Below are positions 46,923 to 56,880 of a stretch of DNA of 64,000 bases, in pieces. The translations under genes and the position numbers were made by a program. This DNA comes from Eublepharis macularius (Eukaryota > Chordata > Lepidosauria > Squamata > Eublepharidae), in the NCBI RefSeq assembly GCF_028583425.1, contig NC_072790.1, positions 64,876,052-64,940,051 of the forward strand, in the 5' to 3' direction. Numbering within the stretch: the first letter of the stretch is position 1; each line of letters begins with the position of its first letter. The notes beneath the pieces were generated by a model, which saw only the letters and a program-made list of their open reading frames with translations, was not told the origin of the DNA and made no database searches.

Positions 46923-46964
46923 TTTTTTTTTTTTTGAAAATTTTTTATTGGGTTAGAATCCATT
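46923..46964 (-). mobile_element. Very short L1-type insertion (42 bp)
   Basis: An exact 12-bp duplication AAGGGATCTTTT flanks it (46911-46922, 46965-46976). The insert is a T-run followed by GAAAATTTTTTATTGGGTTA, that is, a poly-A tail preceded by the extreme 3' end of an L1-like transcript in minus orientation. Confidence 0.8.
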
Positions 46965-46976
46965 AAGGGATCTTTT

Positions 46977-47881
46977 ATCATCAAATAATCAAGAGAACAA
47001 AAATATTTTATATTGCGCTTAACACTTAACCGGTGTGTCAGGTTAATGCCAGCAGGGAAAGCTTTCCACAGATGAGTTGTGTGTTCTATGTGTATTTAGG
47101 TACCTGACCTGGCATTTTAATGTATAGTAAACTAGCTGCTACCCATTGGGACCCAGGTTACAGCATAAAAATGAATAAACTTAGCTTGTCCATTTTAAGG
47201 GGGAAACTACATGTTACACAGCAGCTATGAACTGGCCAGCAAGTGAATCCCCCGGCACTGCCATGGCAGTTCCCTGCCACCCCGGGGGAGAAGCTGGACA
47301 ATAGACCCCATGCTGGATGCATCTTCAGGCAAAGATATAAACTTATTTATTTCTCTGAATATCAGGGATAGAAGGGAGGAAAGAGGCAACATATTCTAAA
47401 AACTGGCATTTACACTGCAGTCCCAAGCAAAGTTACACGGTTCTAAGATAGAAGTGAAAAAAAGATTGACAGAGTGACTCATATGTGAAGGAAAGTGTGA
47501 TGCAGGGGACAAAGTAGAGATGGGAGGGCCAGTGGGGAGGGAACGGGATTTCTCCTCCCCCATGAGTCCTCACAAGTCCCCCCTCTTATAATATACTAAT
47601 AATTTCACTGTGAGAACCTATCAAATCCCAACTCTGGTCATCTGTTCCTGGCCCCCCACCACCACCTGTTGATTGGGGTTAGGCAGATGAGGCTCAGTTC
47701 CTGCTCCCTAATTTCTAACCCAGCTGTTTTAGCATGCAGCTCAGAAGAGAGCTGAGAGAGTGTTTCAGTGGAAATTGGTAGGCCGTTGCAAAGGGAAGGG
47801 TCATCAGATTTCATCTCCCCACATCACTGCTGGCATCTGATAAAGGCGGGGGTAGTCTTGAATTTCTTAGTGCTATCCAGA
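46977..47881. other. Intergenic, no recognised element
   Basis: No gene or named repeat. The segment around 47200-47340 is mildly GC-rich but has no motif I recognise. Confidence 0.3.
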
Positions 47882-48100
47882 GAGGTATAGCGATGAGAGT
47901 CTTGGGCTAGGATCTGGGAGATTCAAGTTCAATTCCCAACTCTGCCAATGGAAGCTTGTGGGGTGACTTTGGGCCTGTCACTCTCTCTCAGCGTAACCCA
48001 CCTCACATGATGGTATGAGGATAAATAAAGGAAAGGAGAACAATGGAAGCTACTTTGGGTCCCCATTAGGGAGAAAAGTATAAGTGAAGCAAATGAATTA
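47882..48100 (+). repeat. tRNA-derived SINE with L2-type tail
   Basis: This is the plus-strand copy. A tRNA-like head holds the box-B-like GTTCAATTCCC, followed by TGGGGTGACTTTGGGCCTGT. The tail is CTACTTTGGGTCCCCATTAG then GGAGAAAAGTATAAGTG. Its head/tail layout defines the family seen reversed at 28516 and 34062. Confidence 0.75.
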
Positions 48101-48185
48101 GTGAATTCTAATTAAGCAATGTTGGACTGGATTCTCCCTTTGAAGATTTTTGGAGGAGAATACTGACTTTCAGATCTGCAACAGA

Positions 48186-48459
48186 TAGGCATGCCAAAAA
48201 ATGGGGGGGGGAGATGGGGGGCACATCAGCAGCATTCTGACACACTGGCATCATGCCATGCACCCAGAAGTTCCATCAGCATTTTGCCATTCTGATATCT
48301 GGGCAAAATCAGAGCATCACCAGTGTCACCCAGTGATGTGATGATGTCACTTCTGGCTAGACACTCAGGGAGTGACATCAGTGTATTACCAGAAATGTAA
48401 AGACATTGCCAGTAAGCCTCCATCCTCCACTAGTTGCCAGGGGGGACCTGGCAATGCTA
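48186..48459. mobile_element. hAT-type MITE
   Basis: The left end is TAGGCATGCCA and the right end GGACCTGGCAATGCTA. Flanks GCAACAGA (48178-48185) and GAAACAGA (48460-48467) match at seven of eight bases. The interior has the TGATGATGTCACTTCTGGCT core shared with the copy at 21668. Confidence 0.72.
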
Positions 48460-48467
48460 GAAACAGA

Positions 48468-50039
48468 AAGCCCTGGAAGATTAAATGTTCACGTTACCCA
48501 GGAACAAAAAGGAAGGAAAGTGTGTGTTGTAATGAGGCCTTGCATGAATGTGCATGGCTCTGATGCAAGACTGAAGAAAATTATTCAGTCTTGCACATGA
48601 GTGATTCCCATCTGCTTCCGTGCCAACACTCCAGGTGGGTGCACTGCAGAAAGATGAAAAAGGAATAGCCATTTCACATACTCATTTCCTCCATAGAGCA
48701 CTCAGGGTTTGGTAAAGCAAGCCCTGAGTTTTAAAAAAAAGGCAGCCAAAAATAAGGAGGCAAGGAAGAGAAGGTACAGATACGCAGTAAGAGCAGAGGG
48801 ATCCTGGGAGCTGATGCTGTGTGGCTTTGGGGGAGTGTGATGTGGAAAAAGAGTTTTTATTTACTCTTGATGAAAGAGTAAAGGTTATGTAGTACTTTTG
48901 CTTTTTTATATACTAGTATGTTATGGGAGATATTAAAGGAACTTGGGTGACATTTTCAAAAATGTTTCTCACAGATCCTTTAAAAAAAATAATTCTTTAG
49001 GAACTTAACTTGGATTTTCTCAGGGTTAATTCAGATGGTTGGAGGTAATCCTTATCAAACCATCTCATCAACTCATACATCAAAACATTGTATTTCATAA
49101 CTGTTTTATAAAACAAGGGTAGTGAATTTTTCATGTGAATACCAACAATGCACATCCGCTGACAGTAAAGTTTGTTTCCACCAAAATATCTTCAGATGAC
49201 CAGCAGGGAGTGAGATTTTATATTGTTTCTCAAAAAAAATATTCAGCAGTTAAAATGAAAAGGTTTTATTTTAAAAATGACTAAAGTATATATATTATTT
49301 ACAGCCCAGTCACACAGAAGTTTAGCTAGAAGTCACCATCTAATGATATGATATCATTATCTAATGGTATTCCATGTACTCACCAAGCAATACATTTGAG
49401 TTGTTTTCCAAAATGTGTTGTAAAAGATAAATACTTAATTATTTAACAATATGTTATATATAAATGTGTTATGTGTGTATAGATTATAGTCCTCTCACTT
49501 CCCTGAGCTATATGCCCTTTTAGGAAGAGGAATTCCGTGGCACCTAAAAGACTATTTCTGGTAGAAAGAATTCATGGAGATTACAGTTTTTTACCACATT
49601 TGGTCTTATCCCAATGGGTGGGTTGGAGGGTGAGCTCACTCTTTGCCAGATTTGTGTTCTAAGATTTAGAAATCCTTGTTGAGACCCTGAAATCCACAGC
49701 CAGTCAAGGTATATTACGGTGGGCTAGATGAACTGATAGACTGCTTCAGTACATATATTCAAGGCCGCAATTCTATCAGCACAGATATATGGGAATAAGG
49801 CTCATTCAACTTAATATGCATAATGATCAAAATGCATATGAAGCTCCCTGCTCATTGAGCTTGGAAAAGCTTTGTAATAGAAATTGTTAACCAACCGATT
49901 TCAATTTTTTAAAAATCACTCTTCTGCTCTTAACTACTGGACAGCACAATAGCAGGAAAAGCTGAGGGGGTGGTCTTTTACAGTCTGTGGTGCTTTGTCA
50001 CTTTACCATCTCTCTTTCTGGCTGAGGATATATCACTAA
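48468..50039. other. Intergenic, no recognised element
   Basis: AT-rich. A weak trace of the Penelope-like palindromic family may be present at 49530-49610 (CCGTGGCACCTAAAAGAC). Otherwise nothing. Confidence 0.3.
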
Positions 50040-50460
50040 GGAACAGGAGGAAGATAAGGTAGCTGGCCCACAGCTGCTACGCCTGGCTGGGAGTGCATGC
50101 TGGCGTGAGCCTGGCCGGGAGTGCGTGCTGGCGGCAGAAGCACGGTGCAATCTGAGCAGACAGCCTCCCAGCCCTCCCGTTCAGTTGCCCCGTGCTGCCG
50201 CCTGTGCACAGCTGCGGGCCCGGTGTAGCAGGCAGCTGGGTGGCGCAGGGCAACTGGGCAGGAGGGCTGGGAGGCCACCTGTGTGCCGTCCCAGCTGCCT
50301 GCCACACCAATGGGGCTGGCTCGCAGTGGCATGCTGATTGATGACATCACATGCAGTGACATCATCACACAGTCCGGATGTGTGTGTGTGCTTTGCACGT
50401 GCGTGCAGGAGCGGCAACAGCCCTGAAGCTGCCCCGGCCTCAGGCATCAGAAACTCTAGC
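50040..50460. repeat. GC-rich repeat with inverted arms
   Basis: CCTCCCAGCCCTCCCGTTCA (50165) is mirrored by GCAGGAGGGCTGGGAGG (50258-50274) with few mismatches. AGCCTGGCCGGGAGTGC-type units are tandemly repeated at 50080-50130. A TGATGACATCACATGCAGTG stretch recalls the core of the hAT-type MITEs. Termini are not defined. CpG content is high for the region, but no promoter or gene is evident. Confidence 0.5.
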
Positions 50461-50874
50461 ACCAGCCCTGTATAGACCCCATGGCTTTGAAAGCTTTGTC
50501 TGAATGGCAGCACACAGAGTGTCATTTTGGAGCCACTACTATCACTGTGCAGTCCTGATGCTGGTCTTATATTAATGCTGTAATGTCATTACATGATATT
50601 AATGCTATGTTGTCTGAAGCATGGAAGGGAATGAGAATTTGGGTTTTCAAGTTAGGCAGTATCAGCATTGTGGAGCTTTTGTACTGCCATACAGGCTCTG
50701 ACTCCTTGGTGACATTAGTACAGACGTACATTAGTACAGGTAGATTGTGAAATAGGGTGTGGAGGAAATGGCAATTTCAAGTTGGATATCTGAATAGCAG
50801 GCACTTTCTGTCCCTTGTACATGGACACACAAACTTGTAATCTTTCTCTTTGCTGTTAATGCTAAGGTAGTAGC

Positions 50875-51099
50875 GAGAATTACCAACCTCAAAGTGAGGC
50901 CTGGAGTTCTTCTGGAATTCCAAGTGATCTCCAGTCTACAGAGATCAATTCCCTTGGAGAAGCTTCAGAGCGAGGTTGGATTCTATGGTATACTTTAGAG
51001 ATCACAACCCTGCTGAACTTACCCCCTCTCCAAACTCCACCCTCTCCTAGCATCACCCTCAAATATCCAGGAATTTCCCAGGTGGAGTTGGCAGTCCTA
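50875..51099. mobile_element. hAT-type MITE (copy 3)
   Basis: Same family as 25052-25280. Flanks GTAGTAGC (50867-50874) and GTAGTGGC (51100-51107) match at seven of eight bases. The right end reads GGAGTTGGCAGTCCTA. Confidence 0.78.
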
Positions 51100-51107
51100 G
51101 TAGTGGC

Positions 51108-52259
51108 AGTGCTATGCAGCAGTTGACGGTGGAAGTGAGGGAGATCTAAATGCCCCAGTTTCATTTAGTAAGAAGGTTTAGTGGTTAGGTTGGTGACCTA
51201 AATCATCCTGATATGAGCCTCTGTAGGACTTAACCCAAAGCAGACACAGAGCTCTGTAAGTAGGATCATCTAAATTAACAAACATTTTGGAATACTGAGC
51301 TCAAAAATGTTTGAGTATTTAAAGCACAATACCAAAAACTCAATTTTAATTTTTTTGCAGTAAATAGGTTCCTTCTTTTCCCGACTAGCAGAATTTTATC
51401 ACTTGTTCCTGGACCACTGCAATTTGGAGAATATTTGAGTTACTATTGGATTATGCTTGTGTGACACCTCTAGGGATGAATGTCAATAGTGTATGTCAAC
51501 TCTTTCTGCTGTCTATAATGTGCTTTTACCAACAGTATGATCAACCAAAATGTAGTAGCAGAAAGGCAAAATGACTGAGAAACCTTTAATTCCATTAAGC
51601 ACTAATAGGTTACAGTGGAGTATGGAAAGTTTCAATTTTTTAAAGCAGATCCTATAGGTACAAGAAAATACACTGTTTCAACAAATTGTTTTATGGCTAC
51701 AATACACTGAAATTAGTGTGATTTACTTCTGTGCAATGGGTATAGAACATGAATAGATAAAGCCAAGGAAGACTTTTTTATTTTTTATATGTTCTGTCTG
51801 GCCAAGACTCTCCAAGGTCTTTAGGAACATTAGGGAGGGAGGGAGCAATCCTAACCAGGCCTACTCAGAAGTAAGTAGTTTTATTCAATAGGACTTAATC
51901 CCAAGAATGTGTCGCCCGGATTGCAGCTTTAGAGAGCATCTGAAACAGGTCTACTCAGAGTAATGAGGATTACATCCAGGAAAGTGTTTTTAGGATTATT
52001 TTTTCACAGGAGATAACACAAACTGAAGTTAGAACTTTATGACTTCTATTTTAAGAATACTTTCCTGGGAGTATGCCTAAATGGGACATACGTCTAAGCA
52101 GACCTGTTTAGAGAGTAAACCATCCGATCTTGCGCTAAGTGTTCCGCTAAGTGGGAAGGAGGGAAATACAGATAATTTTTTTTAAATGTAAATTTTGTTG
52201 AAAACTCCATTCAAAAGAGTAAAACAAAAATATTCAGTTGGTCGGAAGGAAAACCAAAT
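51108..52259. other. Intergenic, fragments of small MITEs
   Basis: At 51849-51930 and 52050-52130 there are pieces with CAATCCTAACCAGGCCTACT and ATACGTCTAAGCAGACCTG. These are typical of the short palindromic MITEs seen at 2372 and 34678, but their limits cannot be set. Confidence 0.4.
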
Positions 52260-52490
52260 TGCGGCGAAGGTGTCATCAGAACCTGAATCACATCAGGGTT
52301 TTAATCCCCCGAGAACGAAACTACAATTCCCAGCAGCCCCTGCTAGCCTTTCCGGCGGGCGATGTGTTGGCCTCTAAGTTTGAAGGGGAGGAAGGAAAAG
52401 GCTGTTCTGAACGTCACGTGTGAATGCTTGAAAGAGCGCCGGGGTGGGATTTCAGAGCGCGGTATAAACGGAAGCTCTGAGTGTTGGTCT
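52260..52490 (+). promoter_or_regulatory. ZNF451: ZNF451 promoter
   Basis: This is the upstream edge of a short CpG island (about 52.3-52.75 kb). ACTACAATTCCCAGCAGCC at 52320-52338 matches the ZNF143/THAP11-bound promoter motif. An E-box CACGTG lies at 52415-52420 within GAACGTCACGTGTG. A TATAAA sequence at 52463-52468 would place a start near 52495. Motif occupancy is inference. Confidence 0.7.
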
Positions 52491-52556
52491 CTGGCTGCTC
52501 TGTGGGGTCGCCCGTTGAGCCATTTTCACGCCTGGGCATCGCTGAGCCGCGGCAAG
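52491..52556 (+). other. ZNF451: ZNF451 exon 1, probably non-coding
   Basis: The segment between the inferred start (about 52490) and the donor CGGCAAG/GTACCT (GT at 52557-52558) is GC-rich. It has no ATG in frame with the next exon. The acceptor of the first coding exon is at 53555-53556. The 5' limit is approximate and rests only on the TATA-like position. Confidence 0.5.
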
Positions 52557-53556
52557 GTACCTCCAGCAGCAGCATTGTTGCGAGGCTGAGTTGGGGGCGT
52601 TGTGCGCGCAGGGGCTGTTCCCTGGTAACCTGTGCCTGCCCCTCACTTTGGGCCCGCGCCGCTCGCATGGCTGCAGCATCCTTCTGCGTCGCCTCCAACT
52701 GGCAGCTTCCCCGTTTGTTTTATGCATGAGGGCTGGTTTTCGATTAAGCGAATGTAAAGCTTTTAAGAGTAGCGCAACGGGCTTTATTAAAAAATCCGTT
52801 GCTCCTTGGGGAATCCTTGCAGGTAAGCGTGTATTTGTTAGCTTGAGGTCTTTGTTTTTGACTCCCTCCAATTAATATGCAAAGCTTTTCCTGGCTCACC
52901 GTAGCCCGATTTTACATTCTTCATTTCTGAGTTACTACTACCTGGTTGCCTTTCATGCCATGCCTACATAAAACAGCATTCTTTATGGAACTGCTAATCC
53001 GAATCATTTGCTCAAGCGGTCAGGTTTACGGATCTTGTTATCAGATCCCCCCACATCCTCTCCATAAGGTGTTTAATGTGGAAAGCTTGCATACTTTTAT
53101 TCTGACAACTTAAATAGGTACAGTAGAAGATGATCGTTTGTATTTCTGTAATTTAAGGCCAGCTGGGTAACTGCTTTATCATTTTCCACTAACCATTAAC
53201 TTTTCATTTTCTTACATCCAAGTTTTGTTGTGTTTCCTACAACATTTACTGTGATAAATGAAAATGAAGATTTTCTTAATGTATGTTGACCTGTTTTTAA
53301 TTAATACCTGTAAGTATTATTAATAAAAATAGCCTGTGTTTACAACTTTGTTTTTAAAATAGTCAGAATAAATGTTGGCTCTGTGTCAGTGCCAAACCTG
53401 TTAAAAAATGTAAATGACTACTTAGTTTCTTAACCAAGTTAGTTTGTAGCTGTACAGCATTAACTATCAAAAAAGGGACAGGTCTTCAGTCTGATTGTTA
53501 TGTAATTATGCAGTTGTTAAAATTAGTTCAGTGAGGCTGTATGTTTGTCTTTTCAG

Positions 53557-53649
53557 ATAATGGAGTGTCTTGAGTCTTCTCAGAACCAGGAGGCAAAGAA
53601 TGCTGCTTCTCAACAGGATGAAAGTGAAGATGATATTGAGTTTGTTGGT
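53557..53649 (+). CDS. ZNF451: ZNF451, first coding exon (SIM1)
   Basis: ZNF451 is a nuclear zinc-finger SUMO E3/E4 ligase whose N-terminus binds SUMO through two tandem motifs. A TTGTCTTTTCAG acceptor precedes 53557, and the ATG is at 53560. The 30 codons read MECLESSQNQ, then EAKNAASQQD, then ESEDDIEFVG. The last four residues of the acidic run form SUMO-interaction motif 1 (IEFV; human IQFV as I recall). The donor is GTATGT after base 53649, in phase 0. The exon is followed by a 5.2-kb intron filled with repeats. Confidence 0.88.
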
Positions 53650-54008
53650 GTATGTAGATGCTTACGCTTGGTTTAATTTCTTTGAGCATTCATGGCTGAC
53701 AAAAATGGAATCTCTGCAGTGTTTTGACTATTTTGCAGGCCTGAGTATTTGTACTTTGGCAGCAGGTTGAAACAGAATAGGTTTTTGAACAAAAATTCCA
53801 GATAGGAAAGAGAGATTTATAATGCAGATTATTTTAAGCAAGTTCTCAACAAGAACTAACTTTCTGTATCTCAAAAATGTTTTGATCTCTTTCAAATGCT
53901 TTGTCACAGAATGTCAGAAAGCTGCTTCTAAGATGGCTTCTTAGGTGTCTGCAGCCTGAAAGAATTGATGGATATCTTGATGGACCACACAGAGACATTG
54001 TGACCCAT
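53650..54008. other. ZNF451 intron 2, start
   Basis: Plain intronic sequence up to the palindromic insert, with nothing nameable. Confidence 0.5.
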
Positions 54009-54215
54009 CGAAAAGAGTCCAGTAGCACCTTTAAGACTAACCAATTTTACTGTAGCATAAGCTTTCGAGAATCACCGTTCTCTTCATCAGATGCCATCTG
54101 ACGAAGAGAACTGTGATTCTCTAAAGCTTATGCTACAGTAAAGTTGGTTAGTCTTAAAGGTGCTACTGGACTCTTCGATTTTGCTACTACAGACTAACAT
54201 AGCTAACTCCTCTGG
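54009..54215 (+). mobile_element. Head-to-head Penelope-like insert with hammerhead cores on both strands
   Basis: An exact 12-bp duplication ATTGTGACCCAT flanks it (53997-54008, 54216-54227). Arms of about 82 bp meet at about 54092. On the minus strand CTGATGA (54090-54084), stem II GAGAA/TTCTC and GAAA (54066-54063) are intact, followed by GCTTATGCTACAG, which can give a short stem III and a CUA cleavage triplet. On the plus strand CTGACGA (54098-54104) is intact but GAAA has become TAAA. The 3' end is GACTAACATAGCTAACTCC. It lies in ZNF451 intron 2. Confidence 0.88.
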
Positions 54216-54705
54216 ATTGTGACCCATGTTTTCAGTTGCTAAGATACAGGCAAGAAACTTATGAAAGGTCATGTGCTGCCTGCAGACATGTAAGAAACCA
54301 TCTCGGAAACACCCTTTTGCAATTCTGTGGCCTGTTAGCCCTCCACAACTCTGTTGTATTATTCAAAGATAGTGTCTGTTTACAAATACAGTTTATAAAA
54401 GCATTGTCTCTTATCACAATATGTTGTGATTCCAGATTTACCAGCCAAAAGTTTCAGGAGACACTAGATCATCCTTTAAGTGGCCTAGTTATCCAAGAGG
54501 AACTGTTGAAAGCATGCATGCTAATACTCAATAAGAATACAGAATCTTTTTTAAAAAAGAATTTGTGTTATGGAAAATATTTCAATGACCAAGAGTCTTA
54601 TCTCTTACCATTAGCTTTTTTATACTACTTATTTATTAACAGTGTTTATAAACAGAAACAACAGTGAAAGTATCACACTATATGGAAAACATGAGTAAAA
54701 CAGTT

Positions 54706-54812
54706 ATGGGTGGGTAGCCATGTTAGTGTATACTATAGTGTTAGGACAAAATTTGAGTCCAGTAGCACTTTAAAGACCAACAAAATTCTTCCAGGGTATA
54801 AACTTTTGTGAG
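54706..54812 (-). mobile_element. Penelope-like 3' fragment
   Basis: TGGGTGGGTAGCCATGTTAG and GAGTCCAGTAGCACTTTAAA are the reverse complement of the family 3' end seen at 22140-22236. It is a single copy, not palindromic. Confidence 0.55.
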
Positions 54813-55516
54813 CTACAAAGATAAACTGCAAGCTATTAGGAAAACTGTTTTTGACTGTACACTGCTAACCTTGCTACCATGCTCTGCATTTTTTCCTCAA
54901 TCACACCTGCTTCAGATTCAGTAACCATTCTTTCAGATCAGTGGCACAGCCAAGGTCGCCCACATGGCACTACAATATGCCAACACTTTCATGGCTGTCT
55001 TGGAGCAGTGCTTCCTCATATCTTACCCACTGACACCTCTCTTGTATTTGAAGTTTGTTTATACCAATTTATAGCACTTCAACAACAAACAAAGAACAAG
55101 TACTAATGGTAACAGTGTTTCATAGATGGACATAATTAAATCAGTAGGCAATTATTTGATAACATAGAATTTAAGCTGCTAATGAGGTATTTAAATACTT
55201 AAAATTTGGCTACTTAAATATTATTTCATGTTATTTATAGCCTGCCTTTCTCACTCATACTTGAGGTGGGTTACAAAGTGGAAGTCTAATATAGTCAACA
55301 AGATGGAACATCCAGTAAACAGTGCAATAGGGTTTGGATTACAGAAATCTGAAACAGCTGTAAATCAGCAGAAGCATTTTAAACATGAAACATTAAACAA
55401 TGCAGAAATTACATAGTAGGAATGTACTTACAACAATAGACAGAACACAGTAGTATAGTCCTAGCCCTTTACCAAAGTATTTTTCTGAATAATTTCATTA
55501 CAGTACAGCCCTTCTA

Positions 55517-55710
55517 TGGTGGAGAGTGTCCTCAAGTCATAGCAGACTTATGGCAACTCCTGGCGGGGTTTCATGGGAAGGGACTAACACAGGTGGTTTG
55601 TAATTGACTGCCTCTGTTACCCTGGTCTTCCATCCAATTACTAAGGCTGACCCTGCTTAACTTCTGAGGTCAGACAAGATCAGGCTCACCTGGGCTATCT
55701 AGGTCAGGAC
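55517..55710 (-). repeat. 5S rRNA-derived SINE with Bov-B-type tail
   Basis: On the minus strand the head matches 5S rRNA over its internal promoter: GATCTTGTCTGACCTCAGAA, AGTTAAGCAGGGTCAG and TAATTGGATGGAAGACC. The tail GAGTTGCCATAAGTCTGC, followed by TATGACTTGAGGAC, is Bov-B-like. Flanks ACAGCCCTTCTA (55505-55516) and ACAGCCCTCCTA (55711-55722) match at 11 of 12. It is therefore a Bov-B-mobilised SINE, not a 5S gene. Confidence 0.85.
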
Positions 55711-55968
55711 ACAGCCCTCCTACCTGTGTAAAAAAGCCCACCTGAATAATTCAGTTTTGCATAGTGTGCCAGGGGAGTGGGAGCCTTCCTAACCTCTTCT
55801 GGCAGGCCATTTAACAAGGCGGCCATATCAGAGAATGTACAGGCAAGTGTTCATTTTGCCCATTTGCAGGGTGGCACCTGCAGAAAGCCCTGCTCAGATG
55901 AGCAAGGCTGTCATGGTGGAGCATAGCAATAGAGGCGGGTCTGCAGATATGATGGACTAGGGCCCTGA

Positions 55969-56360
55969 AGCGTATCTGCAGGACCGTCTCTCTGCCTTTT
56001 TGGTCCTGGCTCCCACCTGGTGGAGTGCTCTGCCTACTGAGACCAGGGCCCGGCAAGACCTACTATCTTTTCGCCTGGCCTGTAAGACAGAGCTGTTCCG
56101 CCAGGCACATGGCTGAGGTCTGGGCCTCCGCCGGCCTGAAACAACAAGGGGCGTATAAAATCTAGCCCTCCCTGTGAAAGCTGTCCACCATCCTGTATTA
56201 GTTTGTAAGGCTGACTGTATAACTAGAAATGTTTTTATTTTAATGATGATTTTAAATTTTTTATGGAAATGAATTTTATTGTATTTTAATGGGTTGTGAT
56301 CCACCCTGAGCCCGCTCACGGGGAGGGCGAAAGAGAAATGTGAAAAAAATAAAATAAATA
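55969..56360 (+). mobile_element. L2 LINE 3' end, plus orientation
   Basis: The plus strand encodes the C-terminus SAFLVLAPTWWSALPTETRA, then RQDLLSFRLACKTELFRQAH and a stop. A 3' end with CACCCTGAGCCCGCTCACGG and an (AAAT)n-like tail follows. It is closely related to the L2 at 3779-6080. Confidence 0.8.
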
Positions 56361-56880
56361 AGGGCTCATTGGATAGCCAATATCATGAATTGAACCAGTA
56401 ACTGATGGGCAGCCAGTGAACGGATTGCAGAATAGAAGTAGCATACATATTTTCCACACCTTCCAATAATAACCAAGTAGTGAGGTTCTAAGTCAACTAG
56501 GGTCTCTGAACTGGCTTTAAAGGGAGACCTATATAGAGAGCATTACAGTAGTTTAGTCTTGATGTTACCATGATGTGGATGCAGGTTACCAGATTGGTTG
56601 TGTCAAGCTACGAGGTCATCTTACGGGGTAGACTGAGTTGGAAGAAAGCTTTTTTTTGCAGCTGCATTAACTTGCTTCTTCAGCAACGATGCTGGATCCA
56701 GTATGACCCGTACGCTCATGAGTCAGCAAGGATTAGCTGAACCCTGTCGAAAGTGAGAAGCAAATGTCCTTCAAGATCTTTTTCTTTCCAACCAGCATCA
56801 CTTCCATCTTGTTTGGATTCAGTTTTAATTTATTTGCTTTCAGCCATTAGGCAACAGTAGTCAGGCAGTGTGACAACCTC

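Larger units (their letters stand above)
55225..56880 (-). mobile_element. L2-like LINE 3' region, interrupted twice
   Basis: The pieces 55225-55504, 55723-55968 and 56366-56880 read as one minus-strand L2-like 3' region. They include GCAGGGTGGCACCTGCAGAA and, later, TAACTGATGGGCAGCCAGTG, comparable with the L2 at 3.8-6.1 kb. A 5S-derived SINE (55517-55710) and a plus-strand L2 end (55969-56360) are inserted in it. Confidence 0.6.

Noticed and set aside
50036-50525. Frames of 70-120 codons in the GC-rich block
   Set aside because: Antisense overlapping frames in repetitive GC-rich DNA with no recognisable product.
55517-55710. A genuine 5S rRNA gene
   Set aside because: Only part of 5S is present. 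It has a Bov-B tail and is flanked by a TSD, so it is a SINE.
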